Shown here piece by piece: positions 1-6,977 of a DNA stretch of 7,819 bases. Position numbers and translations under genes: made by a program. This stretch comes from Lachnospiraceae bacterium UBA2864. GTDB taxonomy: Bacteria; Bacillota; Clostridia; Lachnospirales; Lachnospiraceae. The stretch is taken from NCBI GenBank assembly GCA_002350525.1, contig DEFA01000019.1, positions 1 through 7,819 of the forward strand. The letters are read 5' to 3'. The notes below the pieces were generated by a model, which made no database searches, was not told where the DNA came from, and worked only from the letters and a program-made list of their open reading frames with translations. Each line of letters starts with the position of its first letter. The first letter of the stretch is position 1.

Positions 1-119
1 ACCAATAAAGTAGAGAGGCATCATTCACTCAGTGCGACAGCCCCTTTGCTTATACGAGGGCACTGAAAAAGTAAAGGGGCTGTCGCACTGAGTGAATGAT
101 GCCTCTCTACTTTATTGGT
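1..119. repeat. Large perfect inverted repeat (47-bp arms, 25-nt spacer)
   Basis: Arm 1 (1-47) and arm 2 (73-119) are exact reverse complements, separated by 25 nt (48-72). A partial match continues into the spacer (one mismatch, then CTT). The outer edge of arm 1 is the window's first base, so the repeat may be longer. The inner arm ends read AAAGGGGCTGTCGCACT, similar to the GGGGCTGTCGCA-type terminal repeats of some IS1182-like insertion sequences (from memory, low certainty). No transposase lies nearby. Transcribed from the upstream gene block it would form a very stable hairpin 46 nt after the coiled-coil gene, without a U-tail. Options are a MITE-like remnant, back-to-back IS ends, a strong terminator/insulator, or a fold-back assembly artefact. 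Confidence 0.9.
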
Positions 120-165
120 ATCATCAAAGCTACAGCCCACCTAAAATTCACAATTAATCACTATC
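120..165. other. Short AT-rich spacer between the palindrome and the coiled-coil gene
   Basis: These 46 nt lie between the hairpin and the TAA of the coiled-coil gene. No promoter, terminator U-tract or reading frame of note is visible. Confidence 0.6.
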
Positions 166-1035
166 TTATTTTTTCATATCATCATTTACTATTACCGTAT
201 CTGATTTATATGCATAGTTCTTTTGAAAAGCTTCAAATGCATCTGCACCATATTCATATTCTTTTTCACAAACAAATGTAAGTTCTACTCCTGACTCCTG
301 ATTTATATTCGTCAACTCATACAATTCACCACTCATTTTTTGAATCTCCACATCCTTAGCCAGATTATCTACTTTATCTATGGCTGCATCCAGATGAAGT
401 TCCAGATTCTGATATACCTTCTTCTGCCATTCCCAAGGCTTACGAAGCAATGCCACGTTAGAGTGGGCATATTCTTTTTTTGAATAATCCCTCTGCTCTT
501 TTCCGGCAAGAACACGAAAGCTGTTTGCCAACTGCTCATTTGCCATTCGCATTCCTTCTCCGAATCCGTCTATGCGGGCAAGTGTCTGATCCGTCTCGAC
601 GATTCCCTCTTTTAAGTTATCTCTCATCTTCTCAAGTTTTTTCTTCACTCCCAAGAACTCAGATACTTTATTCAGAGCCTCTTTCCCCTTATTTTTTACT
701 GCCGATATGATATCAGAGGCTTTCTGGTGCATGTCAGTCTTAACTTCAAGAAGGGTTGCTTTCATCTGCTGGCATCGGTTCTGTGCCTTTTCCATCATTT
801 CTGTCAGGGATTCTTTTAGGCTTTTGGATACCTGCTGTTCCTTCATTTCCTGCAACTCTTTTCGCATCTGCACCAGCTCATTGGTCATCTGATCAAGTTT
901 ACTTTCCAGCATATCCACATAGGCTGCACTTTCAAATACATCTGCCGCCTGCTTATTTTTACCATTTTCTTTTAACAGAGCCATAAGCTCCATAATCATT
1001 TCATCTTTTGTCATTGATTTCTTCTTTTCTTCCAT
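166..1035 (-). CDS. Coiled-coil ICE-associated protein (DUF6674-like)
   Basis: This 289-aa soluble protein has no signal peptide or membrane helix. The N-terminal segment (MTKDEMIMELMALLKENGKN, then AADVFESAAYVDMLESKLDQM) leads into a long predicted coiled coil (about 40-105) and further helices (130-150, 205-232). The centre has a distinctive ARIDGFGEGMRMANEQLANSFR stretch split here as ARIDGFGEGM and RMANEQLANSFR. It resembles the helical proteins labelled DUF6674 in Clostridia conjugative elements; I give that from memory with moderate confidence. Function is unknown; a structural or partner-binding role is inference. The start was chosen as ATG 1035 because AAAGGA lies six bases upstream. 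An in-frame TTG at 1059 falls within a hairpin and has no such site. The stop is TAA at 168-166. It is the last gene before the large palindrome. Confidence 0.85.
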   Translation of the reverse strand: MEEKKKSMTKDEMIMELMALLKENGKNKQAADVFESAAYVDMLESKLDQMTNELVQMRKELQEMKEQQVSKSLKESLTEMMEKAQNRCQQMKATLLEVKTDMHQKASDIISAVKNKGKEALNKVSEFLGVKKKLEKMRDNLKEGIVETDQTLARIDGFGEGMRMANEQLANSFRVLAGKEQRDYSKKEYAHSNVALLRKPWEWQKKVYQNLELHLDAAIDKVDNLAKDVEIQKMSGELYELTNINQESGVELTFVCEKEYEYGADAFEAFQKNYAYKSDTVIVNDDMKK

Positions 1036-1049
1036 CTCTTTTCCTTTCC

Positions 1050-1069
1050 GGGCAGCCAAAAGGCCGCCC
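1050..1069 (-). promoter_or_regulatory. Intergenic GC-rich hairpin just upstream of the coiled-coil gene's ribosome binding site
   Basis: The minus strand reads GGGCGGCC-TTTT-GGCTGCCC, an 8-bp stem (one G-U pair) with a UUUU loop. It lies between the SpoVG-like gene stop (1099) and the AAAGGA site of the coiled-coil gene. It has no U-run after it, so it is not a standard rho-independent terminator. It may be a mRNA-processing, stability or partial attenuation element; this is inference. Confidence 0.6.
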
Positions 1070-1098
1070 TATCCTTTTCATATTTCTACTCTGCCACA

Positions 1099-1800
1099 TT
1101 ATCGAAAGGGAAGCGGTGTATCGTCAGCCTCAAGAAAACCTCCCTCCGCCTGTGCCTTTCCCTGATTCTTTGCTTGTGCTTTCTCTCTTGGTTCCTCCTG
1201 CTGCTTATCCTTTGCCTCCTGATAAGCTCTTTCAATTTCTCCATAGAGTTTTTCACGAAAGTCCCTTGTGACCGGATAGCAGATATCCTGATAAATGTCC
1301 TTTCCGTTTTCGTCCTTCTGCTTTGTCTTATAAGATGGCATCGCCACAAACACCTTTTCCTTGCCCTGAAGGATATTTACATTGTTGACAATAAAGCTGT
1401 CCTCAAAATAAATCCTTGCAAGACCTCGGATATTACTGCCTTCCCTTTCATACGGTGTCACCGTTACCGAAAACTCCAGCGGTGAAACTTCCTCGTTCTT
1501 TTCTTTCTCTGACTGTCCCTGTGTTCTTACAAGCTCATACTCTGCAAGAATGCTCTCATAAAGCTCCTCACGAAACTCTGCCGTAATCGGATTGCACACA
1601 TCCTTATAGACATTCGTTCCATCCTCGTTTCTCTCACTGGACTTGTATCTTGGCATGGATACAAATAGCTGTCCTGTCTCTTTTCTCTCCACGATTGCAA
1701 TATTGGTAATCTTAAATGAATCTCCGAATACAACCGTCGCAAAACCTTTCACATTACTTTCTTCTTTTTTTACTTCATTTACCCTGATTGCATATTTCAT
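1099..1800 (-). CDS. Tandem SpoVG-domain protein
   Basis: This 233-aa protein is made of two SpoVG-like domains plus a tail. SpoVG proteins are small DNA/RNA-binding regulators, usually of about 85-100 aa with one domain. Domain 1 (about 1-92) has GFATVVFGDSFKITNIAIVE, LFVSMPRYKS and DVCNPITAEFREELYESIL. Domain 2 (about 107-195) has GLARIYFEDSFIVNNVNIL, VFVAMPSYKT and DICYPVTRDFREKLYGEIE. Each shows the family signature order: beta strand with xxxDSFxIxNxxI, then the FVxMPxYK motif, then D(I/V)xxP(I/V)T and a C-terminal helix. A linker (93-106) joins them, and a Lys/Glu/Gln-rich tail (196-233) follows. The ATG is preceded by AAAGGA about 12 nt upstream, and the gene lies 23 nt after the acidic gene. 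It probably regulates gene expression or nucleic-acid handling of the element; its target is unknown. Confidence 0.88.
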   Translation of the reverse strand: MKYAIRVNEVKKEESNVKGFATVVFGDSFKITNIAIVERKETGQLFVSMPRYKSSERNEDGTNVYKDVCNPITAEFREELYESILAEYELVRTQGQSEKEKNEEVSPLEFSVTVTPYEREGSNIRGLARIYFEDSFIVNNVNILQGKEKVFVAMPSYKTKQKDENGKDIYQDICYPVTRDFREKLYGEIERAYQEAKDKQQEEPREKAQAKNQGKAQAEGGFLEADDTPLPFR

Positions 1801-1823
1801 AATTTCACCAGTCCTTTCATGTT

Positions 1824-2204
1824 TTAATCTTCATTTGGTACGATAAGCTCGCACTCTAACTCTTCTATCTGACTTGCTGACATTCTGCCATTCAGCCAGT
1901 TATATAAGGTTGTCACCATGCCGTCTGACTCAAAGTAGATATACCCGGTTCTGTCTGCATCCGCCTCATATACTACCGTTACTGCTACATCCGGCATGAA
2001 CATTCCTTCTTCCTCATCCCAGTTACATAAAATCCCCTCATGGAGCTGTAACTGAAGCTGTGGAAGATACACCCACCAGCCACTTACAATAAGCTGTGTA
2101 TCTTCTTCTGTCTCTGCAATAACATCTGCTACATCCGTAAGGTCCATTTCACTTATCATTTCCTCCGCTTCACCCAATCGGAAAATCTGTCTTTGTTCAC
2201 TCAT
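1824..2204 (-). CDS. Highly acidic hypothetical protein, ICE-associated
   Basis: I do not recognise a named family. Read from the ATG at 2204 it is 126 aa. It has about 29 Asp/Glu against 4 Arg and no Lys, so it is strongly negative. It contains a Trp-rich strand (SGWWVYLPQLQLQL), a CNWDEEEG turn, and a beta-like core (VAVTVVYEADADRTGYIYF), suggesting a small folded alpha/beta protein. It has no signal peptide or membrane segment. The ATG overlaps the sortase stop as ATGAGTGA, indicating translational coupling. An in-frame GTG at 2213 would add three residues. AAGGAG lies directly against the ATG, too close for normal spacing, so the exact start is uncertain. Position between a sortase and a SpoVG-like protein suggests an element accessory role. 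A nucleic-acid-mimic or inhibitor role is speculation from charge alone. Confidence 0.8.
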   Translation of the reverse strand: MSEQRQIFRLGEAEEMISEMDLTDVADVIAETEEDTQLIVSGWWVYLPQLQLQLHEGILCNWDEEEGMFMPDVAVTVVYEADADRTGYIYFESDGMVTTLYNWLNGRMSASQIEELECELIVPNED

Positions 2205-2841
2205 CTCCTTCACCCGCTTTCTCTATTGGAACACATTTACAGATAAATCGTTTTGTTCCTCTTTCGGCACAGGTAATAAGCGTTAAGATTTCTTCCCCTG
2301 TCTGCTTTTTCACATAGTTGTCATACGGTCCGACGATAAAAGTATCTGATACCGCATACCGGTGAAGTTCTCCCTTTTTATCCGTAAGTTTTACCTCATC
2401 ACCTGCTTCGATCTGATTTAAGTGTGTAAAAAATATTCCATTTCTGCTCCCATTGTGACCGCATAAAACACAGTTTCCCATCTCTCCTATGCCTGCGGTT
2501 TCTTCCATATGCCCGATGGCGTACCGCATCTGCTCAGTTCCGGCTCCCTCTAACACCGGATACTTAATGTCTAAGGCTTTGATTTCAATAATGCCGATGA
2601 CATTTTCCCCGGAAAGAATGGCTTTATCCTTTTTACTAATGCCGGTCTGCTTTTTCCCGCTTTCCTTTGTTTCTGGTTCACCCGTCTCATGTTCTGTATC
2701 CTCCAATGTCTTCTCAAACTGCTCCATCAGTTTGTCTGTTTCATTTGCACCATGAAAATGGTAATAAAAAGGGACTGCCATAACAGCAATCCCAAAGACG
2801 ATACATACTCCTGCAATACATTTTCTTAATCTGTTCTTCAT
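2197..2841 (-). CDS. Sortase (class D-like), membrane-anchored
   Basis: This 214-aa transpeptidase would act on the outer face of the membrane, cleaving a sorting signal on a partner protein and joining it to the cell wall or another acceptor. An uncleaved signal-anchor is seen at the N-terminus (MKNRLRK then hydrophobic residues about 9-27). A charged low-complexity linker follows (about 35-75), then the sortase beta-barrel (about 80-205). The catalytic residues are visible: His129 in LCGHNG, Cys191 in LTLITC and Arg198 in GTKRFI. The length and the short TLITC-x6-R spacing favour a class D-like enzyme over class B; the class is inference. The ATG start has a strong GGAGGTGG site upstream. 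The gene begins 36 nt after the helicase stop, and its end overlaps the next gene. No LPxTG-type substrate lies in the window; such sortases are common ICE cargo or surface-adhesion helpers. Confidence 0.92.
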   Translation of the reverse strand: MKNRLRKCIAGVCIVFGIAVMAVPFYYHFHGANETDKLMEQFEKTLEDTEHETGEPETKESGKKQTGISKKDKAILSGENVIGIIEIKALDIKYPVLEGAGTEQMRYAIGHMEETAGIGEMGNCVLCGHNGSRNGIFFTHLNQIEAGDEVKLTDKKGELHRYAVSDTFIVGPYDNYVKKQTGEEILTLITCAERGTKRFICKCVPIEKAGEGDE

Positions 2842-2877
2842 TTACTGACCACCTCCACGGTCAAATATAATTTTTCG

Positions 2878-4710
2878 TTACCTTTTATATTCATCCGTAC
2901 CTGTCTGATACGGATTTTTACTTTCCGCTACATTCGATACCAGCTCTTTCTCCTCTGGGGCTCCTATATCTGCATCTGCCACCTTGCCATTTTCAAGGTC
3001 TAACTGTGCATTGAGTTCATACTGTCTTGCAATCTTTGCCTTTAACTCCTCCTCATAGGCAAACGGCTTTTCATACTCGGTCTTTGACTGTTCCATGTCC
3101 TTTTGGTAGGATTCGATTTTCTTTTCCAGAAATCCGATGTTTTCCTCCATCCCGTTAAACAGATTTTCAAGCTTCACCATATTTCCCACAGGACTTGTGG
3201 AAAGCTCTGCTTTATACTCGGTCTTTCCACGCAGCACCAGATAATTCACCCCGATAAAGTTTTTTTCTGCTAAGAGTTCAAACCCCTTAAAGGAGCCAAT
3301 CGGTGTCAGTTCTCCGGTCTTGCATTTCGATACGGCTTCTAACATACTTGCACCGCCATCCGTTCGCTCGGTAAATGTGGCATTTCCTATGGTGATTGCA
3401 AACTCTGCACTTGTTATAAGTGCTTCATCCCTGACCTTCACATCCTCTCTGACACAGGACAGCTTTTCTTTTGCCGCCGCAATCAGCTTTGGAAAACGAA
3501 TCATAAAGTTATCCTGTAAGGAATATCTCTGGCTGTCATAAGATGCTTTTAGGAGCTTTAACCTCTGCACGTCATTGTCAATCTCCATCTTTTCCTTAAT
3601 CATCGGGTTTCCGGTTGCCACAGCCTTGATTTCTGCATAGGAAAGTGTTGCCTCATCTATATCCTCACAGGTTCGTGATACAGCCTTGCTTGTCATAACC
3701 TGACTGATGAATCGCTGCTTGTTCTCCACCAGACTCCAACTGTATGCGTCGAAGGTTCCCTTTGTCACATAACGGTACACTGCCACTTCCTCATTTTCAT
3801 TTCCCTGCCTGATTCCACGTCCTTCCCTCTGTTCAATGGAGGAAGGCTTCCAAGGACAGTCCACATGATGCATAGCTACAAGGTGCGTCTGCACATTGAC
3901 TCCGGTTCCACATTTATCCGTAGAACCAATTAACACCTTTTTCTTACCGCTTCTCATATCCTTAAAGAGTACATCCCTTTGTGCATCCGACTTCGCATCA
4001 TGGATAAATGCAATCTCATCCGCTGGAATCCCTCTTTTTACAAGCTCCGTTTTCAGATAATTATAGACATCAAATTCTCCGCCTGTTTTTTCTAAAGTTG
4101 CCGTCTGCTTCCAGTAATCCTCGGATAACATATCCTCAGACCAGCTTCCTTTCGGTGTTCCGATATCAGAAAAGATAAGCTGACAGCCGATTTTTCCCTC
4201 ACGGTCTGCCCTCTCATACTCATAAAAGACATTTTCCACGACCTTATTCAGCTTACCATCCACACTGTTCGGTGCAGCAGCATCTAAAAGTCTTGCGTCC
4301 GTCCCAAGAAGTCTTGCTTCATGTGTGATTTTAAGGAAATTGTCCTCCGTCGGATCGACACCGCCGCCTCGGATACGCTCTGCTCTTGCCACAAACTCCT
4401 CCATGACCTGCTTTACATACCAGTCCGGTTCACTCTCCACGATGATATATTTCCCTTCACGAAGTGCCGGAACCGGTAATGCAAGCATATCCTTTGTCTG
4501 CACATCTGCCACCTCTCGGAAGATGTTCATAAGCTCCGGAAGATTGGTAAACTTATTGAATCTGCTCTTGAAACGAAATCCGCTTCCTTCCACCGTAAGC
4601 TCTAAGGCTGTTGTAACTTCTCCAAAGTTTGCCGCCCACGAATCAAAATGATAAATTCCCATCTGCTCTAAGGCTTCCTTCTGAAGATATAGCTGCATAA
4701 CATACAGCTC
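2878..4710 (-). CDS. SNF2/DEAH-type ICE helicase, 3' exon (lobe 2 and C-terminus)
   Basis: This is the second exon of the helicase, 610 residues plus stop TAA. It starts at GAG (Glu) at 4710-4708, directly after the intron's AU end. It opens ELYVMQLYLQKEALEQMGI and then carries a region typical of this family (HFDSWAANFGE, NLPELMNIFREVADV). QLIFSD (about 4182-4165), motif V GSTDKCGTGVN (about 3927-3895) and motif VI QREGRGIRQG (3831-3802) identify a RecA-like lobe 2 of SNF2 helicases. The C-terminus is coiled-coil-rich (MEENIGFLEKKIESYQKDM and after). Its role is presumably ATP-driven DNA remodelling or unwinding during element maintenance or transfer; the exact job is not known to me. The open frame continues upstream to an ATG at 4818, but those 36 codons are a read-through of intron domains V and VI and the ATG has no ribosome binding site. 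The sortase gene begins 36 nt downstream. Confidence 0.92.
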   Translation of the reverse strand, partial: ELYVMQLYLQKEALEQMGIYHFDSWAANFGEVTTALELTVEGSGFRFKSRFNKFTNLPELMNIFREVADVQTKDMLALPVPALREGKYIIVESEPDWYVKQVMEEFVARAERIRGGGVDPTEDNFLKITHEARLLGTDARLLDAAAPNSVDGKLNKVVENVFYEYERADREGKIGCQLIFSDIGTPKGSWSEDMLSEDYWKQTATLEKTGGEFDVYNYLKTELVKRGIPADEIAFIHDAKSDAQRDVLFKDMRSGKKKVLIGSTDKCGTGVNVQTHLVAMHHVDCPWKPSSIEQREGRGIRQGNENEEVAVYRYVTKGTFDAYSWSLVENKQRFISQVMTSKAVSRTCEDIDEATLSYAEIKAVATGNPMIKEKMEIDNDVQRLKLLKASYDSQRYSLQDNFMIRFPKLIAAAKEKLSCVREDVKVRDEALITSAEFAITIGNATFTERTDGGASMLEAVSKCKTGELTPIGSFKGFELLAEKNFIGVNYLVLRGKTEYKAELSTSPVGNMVKLENLFNGMEENIGFLEKKIESYQKDMEQSKTEYEKPFAYEEELKAKIARQYELNAQLDLENGKVADADIGAPEEKELVSNVAESKNPYQTGTDEYKR

Positions 4711-4772
4711 ATAAGGTAGGCAACGCCACGCCATACTGACTTGCGTCGGCGGTCTTGGCATAACCCCCTCCC
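4711..4772 (-). ncRNA. Group II intron domain VI with branch-point adenosine
   Basis: These 62 nt follow domain V up to the 3' splice site. The basal stem pairs GGGGGU with GCCUACC, leaving one unpaired A at 4717, which is the seventh base from the intron 3' end. That is the usual place for the branch-point adenosine forming the lariat. A second helix, AUGCC/GGCGU, continues the stem. The intron ends ...CCUUAU and the next base is the G of helicase codon GAG. The fold was worked out by eye, and the upper part is less certain. Confidence 0.8.
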
Positions 4773-4806
4773 GAACCGTGCTTACACCTCTCAATGTACA
4801 CGGCTC
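4773..4806 (-). ncRNA. Group II intron domain V (catalytic hairpin)
   Basis: This is exactly 34 nt, the canonical domain V length. It starts GAGCCGUGU and ends GCACGGUUC. The lower stem pairs GAGCCGUGU with GCACGGUUC (including G-U pairs), and contains the AGC catalytic triad at positions 2-4. A two-base AA bulge on the 3' side sits in the expected place. The upper stem ACAUU/GGUGU is closed by a GAGA (GNRA) tetraloop. This is the active-site metal-binding element of the ribozyme. It appears intact, which supports a splicing-competent intron. Confidence 0.95.
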
Positions 4807-4821
4807 TCCATCTTCCATAGT

Positions 4822-6630
4822 TTAAGTGATTTTCTTAGTTGCTCTATCGTAGCAATTTCGGCAGAGTGCTAACGACTTCCGCCTTTTTTCTATCATCAGC
4901 ATATCAAATTCGTTGTCTAGATTAAGGTCTTTTAACCTTTTTACATGACGCATATAAACTTTTACGTCCAATGCACCACAGGCTTCACATTTACCGCTTC
5001 TTAATCTTCCTGCAAGACTAGTAGATTTTATCTGCGTTCTGTATTCTGGCATTACATCCGCAAAATCAGGAGCGTTATTCACATTGCGTCTAAAACCATC
5101 ATTATAAAATTCACAACGCTTTACTCCACTTTTTGTTGTGTAATTCACACCAAAATCGCCCTTTTCACTTTTATACTTCTTATACATTTTCATCACAGAT
5201 GAATCATGTTTTGAAGCAAGTGTTTTTAGGCAACTTCCACGCATGATAAAGTGAAACTTACCCAGATTGCATACATTGATTGCCATGCGATAATAGTTGT
5301 ATAATCCTCTGATTTCCGAATTATACTTACTGATAATAGCAACCTCATCCAAGTGCATTAACACACCTCTGTGAATTGGTTTCCATATTTCTTTCCCAGA
5401 TTCATCTTTTTTAATCTTAAATGCTCCGTAATCACGAAGCTTTGCAATCCATTTCTCCTTTGGCATATATAACTGCACTTTTCCATACCATACTCTCTGC
5501 AACCCTTTCTTTGTACGTTTTGTGTCCTGACTTCTTGATACACGAATGTCATAACCTAGATAACGCACCTTTTCTGAGGAATGTGTAACATGGGTTTTCT
5601 CTTCCGACATAATTAACTTTAATTCGTTTTCCAAGAATACCCTAACCTGCTCCTTGATACTTTGTGCATCTTCCTTTGAACCATTTACAGCAATCAGAAA
5701 ATCGTCTGCATAACGATTGTATTGCACTCTTTTATAACTCTCATCCATCTCATTCAAATGAGGAGTAGAGAGCATTATTTTCTGTGCTTCCTTAAATGCT
5801 TTCCGATTTTCTTCTGTTCGATTGGCTTCCAGATTAGATTTTGCTTTTCTGTATGCCCATCTTACTTTGTCATGGTCTTTATGAACCTTTCGATTTCTGG
5901 TATCCCCTTTATCAAAATTGTTTTTAAGTTCATCCATGAATACATCCAATTCATGCAAATAAATATTCGCAAGAATTGGGCTCATACCCGAACCTTGTGG
6001 AGAACCCGAATAGGTTTTATGATACTCCCATTGCTCCATATATCCTGCACGCAAAAATTTCCACATCAGAGATATAAATGCTTCGTCCTTTATGCGTTTT
6101 CTTAACAGTTCTATGGTTACATGGTGGTCAAAGCTATCAAAGCAGGCTTTGATATCTCCCTCAATTATCCATTTTGCACCTGTGAATAACGTAGTTATTT
6201 CTTTTAATGCTGTATGGCAACTCCGATTAGGTCTGAACCCATGAGAGTTGTTAGAGAAAGTTGGTTCATAGATTGCTTCTAAAATCATTCTGATGATTTC
6301 TTGTATCAGCTTGTCATCCGTTGACGGAATGCCAAGCGGACGCTTTTTATTGCTGTTTTTCTTTGCAATATATACACGTCTGGCTGGGTTTGGCTGATAT
6401 GAGTGGTCTTTCATTTTTGCGATAATTCGCTCAATTCGTTCCATACTCATACCATCAAGCGTCTGTCCATCTGCACCTGCTGTCATACTGCCTTGTGACT
6501 TCGCAATATTCTGATAAGCAAGCAGATAGAATTCTGGGTTATACAGATTTCGATATAGTCTCTCATATCTGTATTCCTTGTTTTTTGCTTTTTCACTTAA
6601 ACTTTTCAATACATATTCTGGATTTCTCAT
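4822..6630 (-). CDS. ltrA: Group II intron-encoded reverse transcriptase/maturase
   Basis: This 602-aa multifunctional protein helps the intron RNA fold and splice and reverse-transcribes it during retrohoming. Domains in order: RT0 (about 28-60), RT1 with RRVYIAKKNSNKKRPLGIP (84-102), RT2 HGFRPNRSCHTAL (130-142), RT3 EGDIKACFDSFDH with catalytic Asp159, RT4 GSPQGSGMSPILANIYL (209-225), RT5 YADD (307-310), RT7 KVRYLGYDI (354-362), maturase domain X (about 380-500), and a C-terminal Cys-rich module. That module has CEAC (548-551), MRHVKRLKDL (560-569) and CRNC (590-593). The roughly 75-residue lysine/arginine-rich spacer between RT4 and RT5 is typical of chloroplast-like/B-class intron proteins. 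The ATG at 6630 has a GAGG four bases upstream. The stop lies 15 nt before domain V. The C-terminal module keeps four cysteines but lacks several HNH histidines (see findings). The symbol is the generic one for this family. Confidence 0.95.
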   Translation of the reverse strand: MRNPEYVLKSLSEKAKNKEYRYERLYRNLYNPEFYLLAYQNIAKSQGSMTAGADGQTLDGMSMERIERIIAKMKDHSYQPNPARRVYIAKKNSNKKRPLGIPSTDDKLIQEIIRMILEAIYEPTFSNNSHGFRPNRSCHTALKEITTLFTGAKWIIEGDIKACFDSFDHHVTIELLRKRIKDEAFISLMWKFLRAGYMEQWEYHKTYSGSPQGSGMSPILANIYLHELDVFMDELKNNFDKGDTRNRKVHKDHDKVRWAYRKAKSNLEANRTEENRKAFKEAQKIMLSTPHLNEMDESYKRVQYNRYADDFLIAVNGSKEDAQSIKEQVRVFLENELKLIMSEEKTHVTHSSEKVRYLGYDIRVSRSQDTKRTKKGLQRVWYGKVQLYMPKEKWIAKLRDYGAFKIKKDESGKEIWKPIHRGVLMHLDEVAIISKYNSEIRGLYNYYRMAINVCNLGKFHFIMRGSCLKTLASKHDSSVMKMYKKYKSEKGDFGVNYTTKSGVKRCEFYNDGFRRNVNNAPDFADVMPEYRTQIKSTSLAGRLRSGKCEACGALDVKVYMRHVKRLKDLNLDNEFDMLMIEKRRKSLALCRNCYDRATKKIT

Positions 6631-6914
6631 AATGCCTCACGCACCTTTCCTATTATATTTGTATTGAAGAAAGACTGTCTCCCTTCGCCATGTAGACGGC
6701 TTTCCCGCCCTCGGACTACTACGGAGACTCTGTTACCATAGCGGATATTCAAGGTCACTTTTCTCATAGCACCTATAGCCTATATCTAGGCATTCCACCG
6801 TAGGTAATCCCCGTTTAGAACTACAATAACATAAGCGTGTTATGATGTCGGATGTGGCGTTCGTCGTTTTCCATTATCCTATGGCTGATTTGTTTTGGGT
6901 ATCATGCAAATGTA

Positions 6915-6921
6915 CATGTGC
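6915..6921 (-). promoter_or_regulatory. EBS1 exon-binding site of the group II intron
   Basis: The minus strand reads GCACAUG, a perfect 7-nt complement of CAUGUGC, the last seven bases of the 5' exon (7224-7218, IBS1). It lies in the terminal loop of a hairpin spanning about 6899-6940. That hairpin is built from GUUUUGG/CCAAAAC plus AAAUGU/ACAUUU, the structural context expected for EBS1. Confidence 0.88.
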
Positions 6922-6969
6922 GACGCACATTTACCAAAACACATGCGAGTATAACTTCCGTACGCATGG

Positions 6970-6977
6970 AGCAACAC
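6970..6977 (-). promoter_or_regulatory. EBS2 exon-binding site of the group II intron
   Basis: The minus strand reads GUGUUGCU, a perfect 8-nt complement of AGCAACAC at 7232-7225 (IBS2), directly adjacent to IBS1. It sits in a loop that can be closed by GGAG/CUCC. EBS2 just 5' of EBS1 in domain I is the normal order for group II introns. Confidence 0.82.

Noticed and set aside
1..119. CRISPR repeat or tandem repeat reading of the first 119 bases
   Set aside because: There are only two copies and they are inverted, with no regular spacers; it is one large hairpin.
96..281. Plus-strand short frame starting in the palindrome
   Set aside because: It overlaps the end of the coiled-coil gene, has a His/Leu/Tyr-rich random composition and no ribosome binding site.
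1174..1485. Plus-strand 103-codon open frame with hydrophobic start
   Set aside because: Antisense to the tandem SpoVG gene; the hydrophobic look comes from its Lys/Glu/Gln-rich tail read backwards.
5722..6105. Plus-strand 127-codon open frame
   Set aside because: Antisense shadow of the reverse transcriptase gene, which has all RT motifs on the other strand.
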